From NCBI GenBank assembly GCA_029962745.1, contig CM057154.1, positions 21,270,276 to 21,334,275 of the forward strand: DNA of 64,000 nt. Reading direction: 5' to 3'. The DNA comes from Echinometra lucunter. Its lineage: Eukaryota; Echinodermata; Echinoidea; Camarodonta; Echinometridae. The notes below the pieces were generated by a model. It searched no databases, had not been told where the DNA came from, and saw only the letters and a list, made by a program, of their open reading frames with translations. The first letter of the stretch is position 1. Each line of letters starts with the position of its first letter. Below, piece after piece: positions 11,201 to 21,700 of this stretch. The position numbers and the translations under genes were made by a program.

Positions 11201-14200
11201 TGGTATAGTGGTTTATTCGCTCTGAATCGAAGGGTTGAGGGTTCGAATCCCAGCCCTTCAATAACGTCTTTTGGCAAGACTTTAATCCACATTTGCCACC
11301 CCCACCCAGGTGTACTTGGCAATTGCTGGGGTAATGATAATTGCAGGTCCCTCAAGAAGAACAGCAATTATGCTGATGAGGCTGCCTTGGCTAAACAAAA
11401 TCATTATTATCATTATTATTATTATTATCATTATTATCATTATCATCATCGTTATTATCATCATTATTTTATTATCATTATTATTATTGTTATCATTATT
11501 ATTATTATTATCATTATTATTCTTCTTCTTATTATTATTATCATCATCATAATTGTTATCATCATTAATATCATTATTTATCACTACAGTGATCTCAAAG
11601 GAAACGCCATCACCTCGTTGGCACAGCGAGCTTTCTCTGGGATGAAAAATGCAAAGTACTTGTAAGTTTTCCTTGCGCCGAATATAGGTTTTATCGAAAT
11701 CGGAACATCAGCTGATAATAAGCAGTAGTAAAATACTCATATTAGAATCTCTGTAGCCCTCAATGAAAATGAACTTTGCTCGTTTTGGTTATAAATGATC
11801 AAAAGTAAAAACTAAATGGTGTCTCGAACTTAAGGAATTTTCCGTATTATCTTTCTAATGTACACTTCCTTTTTTTGTCAAATATTAATATGCGTTTTGC
11901 TACCTTCGGTACTTTCAATACTTTATTTGCCGTTTATTCATGGTTTTTATGTTGCTTTAAAAATTTCCATATTTAGCGCCTTCAATTTTCATCGTTATTA
12001 GAGTGTGTACATGGATAACGAGTTTGGGGGCATTTTTTTCAGTTACGATAACGACGAAAGCTCGTCCACAACCAAAAAATTAGATGAATGATTATTCTTA
12101 TGAAATTAATGGTTTTGTGTTTACTTAACTGTCTTTGGGAGAATATACCACATTTACATTTTTTTTTTCATTTCATGGATGCTTTGTTAGTTAAAACCTG
12201 GTAAACGTTGGGGAGATATACTGTATTTGTGGTTAACATTGTTAATACTTTTAAATTAGAGTCTGATCAGTTTGTCACAGACCGACGTTTGACAAATTTG
12301 AAAGTTTGAAGTAATGAAAATTTGTTTAGGTATTTCATGTTGCATTGTGAAGGGCATCACAGAAGGAGTTGGAATTCCATAAAATTTGATTGCCTGGTTG
12401 TCTACTTGAGCTGCAATCCATAAAATGATCAATGTCATGGACGGACAAAAATGTCACTCTTAACCGATCTTATTATCACACCTATCTGACATTTTGTTTT
12501 ATTATATTACTCATGCCAGGATCCTAGATTCCAACATGATTGAGCACATTCCTGACAGAACTTTCGAGGGATTAGAGAAACTTCAATATTTGTATGTACC
12601 TTATGATTCTTTGAAATCGACATCTCAAAATGTTTTTGATCTGTAGGTTTTATTTTGATACTTCAGCCCATTCGTGACAGAGGGTCCACATTTTGTGATT
12701 TGGTCTAATAACTTTTGATGCAGAGCCTTAAAAATCATACCAAATACATGAGCAGAAAGAGCAAAATATTCTACACGTACTGTGCCCATTTTGGTTGCAT
12801 CAATATTTGTTGTTTGATGCTGAAAAATTTTCAAAGGAAAATAAGCATAAAAATCCTTAAATTGGCAATGCGTTTGAAAGTTTGAAATCACATTTTCCCC
12901 TGCAAATTGGCAACTTTTTGACTTCTCATCATACTTTATGTCAATTCTCATTTATTTCAGATACATGACATTTAATAAGAAAAATGTAGCATTAAAAGAA
13001 AAAATGGTAGTGTTGCCAATTTGAAGAATAAAAACTGATCAAATCAGGCTTTAAAATAATAAAATAATAAAATAATAGTTGTTCAATTGCACTTACCCTT
13101 TAAGCCCTCCAAATTAGACAATTTACACGTATCATCCGATATGTAAGAGATTTATAACACTGAAATAAGAGATAATAACACTGAAATTAAAACACCAATA
13201 TTTCTTCATGTTTTTAGCTAATACAAGTGAGCTCATCGTCTTAATGACAGCATTCTGTTATGAAAGGAACATCTTAATGTCACTTGATGATTATTACATG
13301 AATCTAAGAGTTCCAGACAAATAAGATAAATTGCGTAACAGTATTAGCAGAATTATTATTGCCTATGATTATCCGTTTATCTATATTTTCTCAGAGCCTG
13401 AGATTTTCAGACCACCAAATGATAAGTGCAAATACAGTTTAAAGGAGTACACACTAAGAAAAAAGGGTGCAAGTGTGCACCCTAAATGCAACACTGGCAG
13501 CACCTTTTTGGGTGCAATCTTGCACCCTACATGAAAAAGGTCCAAAAATGCACCTTTTTGTTCTTGTTTGCACCCGAAAATGCCCGTTTACAGTTGCGAC
13601 TTTGCACCTATTAGGGTGCGTGCAAAAATTTTTGCGTTAAAAAAAGTGCAAATTTGCACCTTCCCCAAAAGGGTACAACTCTGCACCTTTAAGGTGCAGC
13701 ATGTAGCTAACTGCGCCCTTAAAGGTGCAAAAAGCGTATTAGGGTGCAAAGTTGCACCCAAAAGGGAGCTCCCAGTGTTGCATTTGAAGGGTGCAAAATT
13801 GCACCTTTTTTTCTTAGTGTGTAGAAATATTAAATTCGCGGGTAAAAGCTAAATGCGGTTACTGTTAGTAGCTTGCGAGCCTCATTTCAAATGCCTAAAG
13901 TCACGTCATTTATATAAGCTATAGTTATGAGATGCTTGGTGAAGATATTAAAATGTGTTTTAACCTGTTGACTACTAAATTCTCTATTGCAGGGGCGCTA
14001 AAAACGAACGGGTTGAACAGAAAGATAGCGATAGTGCACTATTGATTACTCTCGCTTATTTCATTGCATAGGGTCCTTGCGTCAAACATAATCGGAGGCA
14101 TTCAAGAGGGAACCTTGGAAGGACTGAAGAACCTTGAGTATTTGTAAGTCTCTTGTGAGCAAGACCAGTCATGTCAGTTTCTTCGGCCTTCGGTCTCGTT

Positions 14201-17200
14201 GTGTCATTGTTTATTTTGACAAGGTGTGGGAAATCCATCCTTGTAAATCGGTGCTGAAATTCTAATAAACCTAATAAGCGTAGTACAGCGCATGCTCCGG
14301 TTTTTCTTCATCAACTTATGTGTTGATGTCTTGAAAATGCTTACGTTCCAAGGATGACATATCGAAAGTTGTATGTGATAAAACTTTACAGTCATTGGTG
14401 TGAATTATGAAAATCTTTATTTCAGCCTCTGGAATTTAATCAAACATCTGCGATATCGTTAAAGGACAAAAGCATTTACATCCATATCTTTTCTAACATA
14501 TAATTTTGGATGAAAATCTTGAAAGGTTCATTATTTGACAAGATTCATCGAGCCAAAAAAATGCTTTACAATTGTAGTACATAAAACTTGATGAACAGTA
14601 GTATCAGGAATCATAACATAATACTTAAGGAGTCAAATTCAAATATTGTTCTTTGATATGCAGAGACCTGTCATACAATCGTATCCGGGCGATTCCTCCA
14701 AACACGTTCACGGGATTGACAATGCTGAGAACTTTGTAAGTAAATGTAGATCTATACCTAGCCTAGTGCCATTAAGATTATCAATTGTAATATATTCCTT
14801 TGAAAAGGTGCTGAAGTACTGCTTGATTCATTATGCTGTTTTATCAAAACACCATTTCATTCCCTGCCATTTACTAAACAGAATGATGTTTGTCACACCA
14901 ACCTTGCAAACTTGGCAATCGAAGTTCCTCAATATCATTATCCTCGCAAAATGCATGATATTTTGAAGACTTAACGAGATATTCAAATTCAAATTCATAT
15001 TTATTCATTTCCAACAGAAAAAAAATACAGTGACATTGCATATACATAATTATACAAACAATAAGAAATTAAGACATATATATTATATATATCTTAATTT
15101 CCTATGTTAACTCATGAAAGAAAAAAAATGTTATCAACATTTTTACATTTTTTTTCTTTCATGGGCTAACATATCAATAAATAATTAGCTGGGTCTTGGT
15201 CATGCAACTGCATTATTGAATATGATTTGAGTTTGTATGTGGGTGGTTGTGAGGGTGCGTACGTGTGTGTGTGTGTATGTGAGGGTGTGTGCGTATGAGG
15301 GTGTGCGGGATTGTGTTCATGTTATACAGTATATGGAGGTGCCGTGGTCCAGTGGTTTAAGGCGCTTGACAGGAGACGCGAGGATCGGGAATTCGATCCC
15401 CTGCACGGCACTTATGCCCTTGAGTAAGGCATTTTATGCTCTTTTATCGTACATCAAATAAATGAAAATGCTGTAGGTATATTGATACTAACGTGTATAT
15501 ATGTGTTCAAAAATATTTACACCAATTCTGTGTAAGTGATTTGATCTTGCAGGATAATTGGGAATAACAAGATTGTAGACATCCACAGTGAAGCGTTTCG
15601 AGGATTGCCTTCGATGGAATTTCTGTGAGTTTACTGACGGACAATAACTCTATGATATAATTAATTTCCCCCATATGAAAGGTTGTATAAAATATACCAA
15701 ATCCTCGCGCAAAATCTTATACAAATTATCATTTCTTTCATTTATTCAATGAGGTTTAACTATGAAGGATGCATATTTGATCTCAGTCTATATCAAGTCA
15801 AAGTCAGTGTGATAATTACATTTTTCATTTCATGACCATGCCTATAAAGTTTCATGTTTGGTTGTTTTCTTTTGAATATTAATTGATTATTTTTATTGAT
15901 CAAAATATTTCTAAAATCAGCAGAAACTAAGGGGATAATTTCCATTTACCTATCAAAGATAGATGGAAGAAAAGGAACAACAACGGATGTTCAATTTAGA
16001 TTTCAAAATGAAAAAACAAAAAACTGATAAAAACCAAGCCAATATAGATTTGGTTGCGCTGATACGATTAGTAAAAATGTAAAAATATTTCGGTTCTTAC
16101 AACTTTTATCATTTCTCATTCCATTTTGTCCCTTCCATTTCTAATCAGCTATCTCAATCATAATAACATTACAACAATACCGGATAATTTGTTTTCTGGC
16201 AGTTTCAGGGTCCTGTAAGTAAACTGATTTTAATTTGCTTTCATTAAAAAAAAAATTGATTGTACAAGTTCTCTCAGTTTAGAAGAGTATACAATTACCG
16301 TTTTCCTTACATGAATAAGGAATTAGGAAGCTTATAGCAAGTTGACCTGAACTGCAGATTCCTGATAAATGAAATTTACTCGGACTATAAACTTTTATAT
16401 ACAACACAGGATCTGCACTAGAATAGCGAACTGTTATGTCGCTTGAGTAATTACTGGTGCAGGAACAGCACGAAGAGAAGTCTGACTGTGGAAAGTGATA
16501 TGCTCAAATTATTGAGATAATCCTACTGAGCGCAAAAATGAAGAACAATGGTTGTATTTATTGTATATATCTTTTCTTTCTCTTGTGCAACAGATGGCTT
16601 GACCACAACAACATCCGCGAACTGCAACAAGGATTTTTAAGAGGAGTGTCTCGAATCGAAATTTTGTAAGTTCACACATTTAACTTTACATGCAGAGGAA
16701 TATTTAATGTGTACCAGTAACTTCTTAATTCACGCCTACGCATACGCGAACATCGACCATTATACTCGCTAATCGTTTTTTTTTTTTTTTTTTTTTGGGG
16801 GGGGGGTTGTTTATCGTGAATATATTTGAACTTATGTTTAATATGTTTTCAGAGACGTTACATTTGAAGCTCATATTTTGAAAAAGTATTTTGATATGAG
16901 ATCTCTGAGCAGAATGTCTTTTGGTGATTGGTACACTTTGAAGGAAATTACAAAAAGGAGACACCAGTCTCTTTTCGGGTAATTACTAACCCAATCAACT
17001 GAAACTATAACGTGCTTTTTCAATTTAAAACATAATTTTACAGCAAGAAAGGCAATTATTCAACGTGTCTTTTTTAAATTTTGTTTTGTTGTTTGTTGCT
17101 GTTTTTTTTTTTTTTTTTACGTAGAATGAGCCTGACAAAATTCTAACTTTTGACCTTCTTGCAGATACCTGGAAGACAATAACATACAAACGATAGCTAA

Positions 17201-18665
17201 TGGGTCATTTGATGAGATCGAAATTCTTCGAATGTAAGTATCACGTTTTTTATTTCATGATATGAAATTGAATATTACTTTGATACAGTTCGGTTCTTTC
17301 ATACCGCCTCGTAGGTTACTGACAATAGGAATATCTAAATAGTGCTATGCGAAACAGCGTATTAATCGCCATTCAACTGTATTATGCATCTATCATTATT
17401 TCTTGTAAAAGTAGTGTTCTACAGCAGTCAATATTCTCCATATAGGGAGAAAAAAAAACATATGTTACACCGAGTTTATGACATCTTCTTCTTTAATAGA
17501 GGCCCAATTTAACAACTTTATTTCTTTTTATCTTCATTTTGTCACCTGCGCTATAAATTCGTGATACAGACGTCTGAAGAACAATAGCCTCATCGCACTC
17601 AACGGAATGCTTCATGGACTAAGTGAACTGGATAGATTGTAAGGAGTACATTGACTATTCCTTTGGAAATAAGCTTAATTAACGGCTTTAAGACAGTTTT
17701 GATAACTGATTTATTCATCAATTTATTTATAACTGTGATGGCTGAATTTTTCACATTAAACATATCCAAACGTTCAACGTGATTAAGCAAATCTTACAAA
17801 CGCAACTGTTTTGAAATAATCAAGGTACCTGTTGTGAGTTTATAAAGTACGTGAAAAATAAACACAAATTATAGATAAATAGATACATAAATAGAAAATA
17901 AACTTCTTTGTTTAATTTGGCAGGAATCTCTCTAGCAACGGGATCAAATACATAGCCCATGACGACTTTGAGTACCAGATTAATCTCGTAATTCTGTAAG
18001 TTGATAAAGTGAGACCTCTAAAGGTGTGTTCAGACATGAGGCGACATTGTGGGGTCACAAAATTGTTAATGTTCAGACATGGCGCGACATTGTGGCTCCA
18101 CTTATGTTAATGAACGCGCATTAACTCGTCAACTCTCAAATAAAAGAGAACTTTGTCAAAACTTGCGCAGACAATCTCATGACAACATATTTTGTGCTAA
18201 CTTTTTATGAATTTGGTGCGCATTTTCTTGCAGCCAAGTGGCAAAAAATATGTGTCCTTCCTCGGCGACATTTTGTCATACCCCATAGACTTGTACACTA
18301 TAATGTGGCGCCACAGTGTTGCCTCACATTTGAACACCCCTCAACTGTGCGGAATGGTATGCCAAATGGCTATGAATTGCTGGATGGGCATTAAACAGTC
18401 TTAACACCTGGAACCTCCCTCGTTATGATTAAAAAATCACTGGACCGCTGGCTCACGAGACCGCCCGCCCCAGAAAACGACATCTAGCTGGACAATGTCG
18501 GTCTTGTGGGCCTTCTGACATCACTAAGGACTCCGTGACCCGACATCCTGTAAGATCTACATTCACGGGCGTCGCTAAAGGGGGGGTGTGGGGGGTGTGA
18601 CACCCCCCCACTCAAAATTCTTGTCGGCAAATTCACGATCGCTGACGGCAAAAAAAAAAAAAAAG

Positions 18666-18702
<37 letters not shown>

Positions 18703-21700
18703 GAGGGAAGAGGAAGGAGGGAAAAAAAAAGGAAAAAAAGAGGAGTAAGGTGCCCAAATAGAGTCATATTCGGCTTATTTAATTGTGCATTTTGACGACG
18801 AAATAATACTGGTACCACGAAAGAGAGTGTATATTTTTCCTTGCTCGCTGCGCTCGCTTGTATTATATTTAGATACAGGATGTTTTCGGAAAGCAAACAC
18901 ATTCGGCTAGTGAGATGAACACTATATAATCTAGATATCTTTAGGCCCATCATGTATTTTGATGAAGAAGTATTACTTCTACCATAAAAAGAGTATGTAT
19001 ATTTTTCCTAGCTCGCTGCGCTCGCTCGTATTATATTCAGATACAGGATGTTTTCGGAAAGCAAACACATTCGGCTAGTGAGATGAACACTATACATGTA
19101 TAATCTAGATATCTTTAGGCCCATCATGTATTTTGATGAAGAATTATCACTTCTACCATTAAAAGAGTATGTATATTTTCCTCGCTCGCTGCGCTCGCTC
19201 GTGTAATATTTAGATATAGGATGGTCTTAAAAGTAAATAAATTAGGTAGGAGATGTGACCAAAATATATCAAAATAGGTACCTTAAAGGCCAATCGTGTA
19301 TTTTGATGAAGAACTTTCACTTCTACCATGAAAAGGATTGAATTTTTCCTCGCTCGCTCGTATAATATTCAGATACAAGATGGATTGGGGAAAGCAAAAA
19401 AATTTTGCAAGCTATAGGCCCATCGTGTATATTGATGAAGAATTATCACCTACCATAAAATAGAGTATATATATTTCTCCTCGCTCGCTGCGCTCGCTCG
19501 TATAATATTTAGATACAGGATAGTCTTTGAAAGCAAATGAATTAGATAAGAGAGGTGACCAAAATCAAGATATCCAAAAGGCCCATCATGCATTTTTTTT
19601 TATGGAGAACTTTCACTTCTATCATGCAAAGGAGTAAATATGTATTTTTCCTCGCTCGCTACGCTCGCTCGTACAATATTCAGATACAAGATGGATTTGA
19701 GGAAAGCAAACGAATTCGACAAGTGAGGTGACCAAAATTAATGTACCTGTATAAGTTAGATACCTTATAGTTAATACCATCGTGTATTTTGATAAAGAAT
19801 TGTCACTTCTACCATGAAAAATAGATTTTTTCCTCGCTCGCTGCGCTAGCTCGTATAATATTAAGATTTAGGATGGTCTTTGAAACCGAATGAATCAGGC
19901 CAGAGAGGTGACCAAATATAATTAATTTAGATATCTTTAAGCCCACCATGTAGTTTGATGAAGAACTATCACTTAAGTACGTAAGAGAGTGTATATTTTT
20001 CCTCGCTCGCTGCGCTCGCTTGTATTATATTTAGATACAGGATGTTTTCGGAAAACAAACACATTCGGCAAGTGAGGTGAACAAAATATAGTTCAAAAGG
20101 AAAATATGATAGAGGTGCACAATTGAACATGCCTCAATGGGCTTTATACGGTTGAATTTATCGACGTTGGTCGTCGGCAATCGGTGGCATTATTTGTCGG
20201 CAATCTGGCCTCTACACCCCCCCCCCCCCCCCATTCAAAATAGTCTAGCGACGCCCCTGTCTACATTCTATCTCTTCTTAGGCAGTTTGCTTTGTTTCTT
20301 TCTTGGTCTGTGTATGACATGGGCCTTTTGCTTTGTTTCGTTGTGGATATATCGTTGAAAATTATTTCATTAAAATTATTCAGAATCATGATGTATTGGA
20401 AAATAGTTCAATTGATTCTCTGATATTACCTATCCCCATTACAATATCAAATTTATCACTGTTAACCATGCGCGGAAATCTGTCTTGAAAGGCTAAGGGG
20501 ACACCCCAAAATTCGCTGACAAGCCCCCCAAAAGGGAATCCTCAGCTTTTTCAGGTGTTTCTTTTTACCTCAAAAATTCGCTGAAAAGCAGTCTCAAACA
20601 AGGAAAGATCTTCTTTTTTGGACCACCTCAAATTGGGGGGGGGGGGTACACTTGATATTGTGTACCCCATCTTCCAAATCCCCCCTCCCATGCAGTGTAG
20701 TGAACTGACCATTTCAAAGTCGATAATTACATTGTGAAATAGCTAGGAGATTTTTTTTTTTCTTTGCGTCTTCCACAGTGATTTGAGCAACAATCCTATC
20801 ATTCGCATCGACCCTGGAGTGTTTGCTAATGCGATAAGTTTGAAGTATATGTAAGTAGAAACAGGGATTGCTTTAAAGATTCCTGCAGATTTAAAGTTAT
20901 ACAGCTTTTAGTGTGTGTGGTTTTTTTTGTAGGGACTCTTCTCCAGCTTGTTCATCTCACTTGTTTTTCTCACATACATGACATAACTAATAAGTCGTAA
21001 CAGTCTTATATGCTGTCAAAAAAAACACCCAAGGAGGCTTTGAATGGGGAAGAGGACAGTGACGTTACTGTCACAAGCGGAGTGGAGGATCAGGAGTGTC
21101 AACTTTGAGAGACATGAGCGCTATATCATTAATATCATCAAGCCCAGTGCAGAGGATGAAATACTCTTGAAAAGAAAATTCCCTTGGTATTTTTCAGACA
21201 GCAAAAGACTCAGGAGGAGAAAATTGAAAGTGTACAAAACCAAGGAAATAGACTTTAATTGATAAGATTTAGGTTCATTAACCATATCATCTTACATAAT
21301 TATGATATATGATTATATAAGAAAAAACGATTGGCCAAAATAAATTGTTGCAGATTTACTAAGCTATCATTGATTTAAATTGAAAATGAGTCCTTGGCTG
21401 ATCGCCATCTATTGCAGGTATTGGGGCCCCATGACGAACTTGTATCGCTCAGTGATGAGTCTTTTCCATACGCCCTCAAGTCTCAACTCTCGCCTGATTT
21501 AAGCATGCACTGCGAACCCTACAATAAATAATGAACATGTTTTCTCCCCCGTAATATATTGAATCAATTGATCGATATATTTGTATTTGTAAAATTGAAT
21601 CAAAGTAAATCGTTATCTGACTGTGTTCGTATTTCATACCCAAGGTATGAAATCAGGTTGTGTAATCCTTGAAATGATTCTATAATAAACCTCCGTCTCT

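Noticed and set aside
11282..11584. Asn-rich and Ile-rich open frames
   Set aside because: Translations of the ATT/AAT microsatellite tail of a SINE. The same holds for 57751-58108.
21044..21262. 72-aa basic open frame in a gene 1 intron as a nested gene
   Set aside because: No recognisable family, no splice or promoter context, and flanked by repeat-like sequence. Left as intron.
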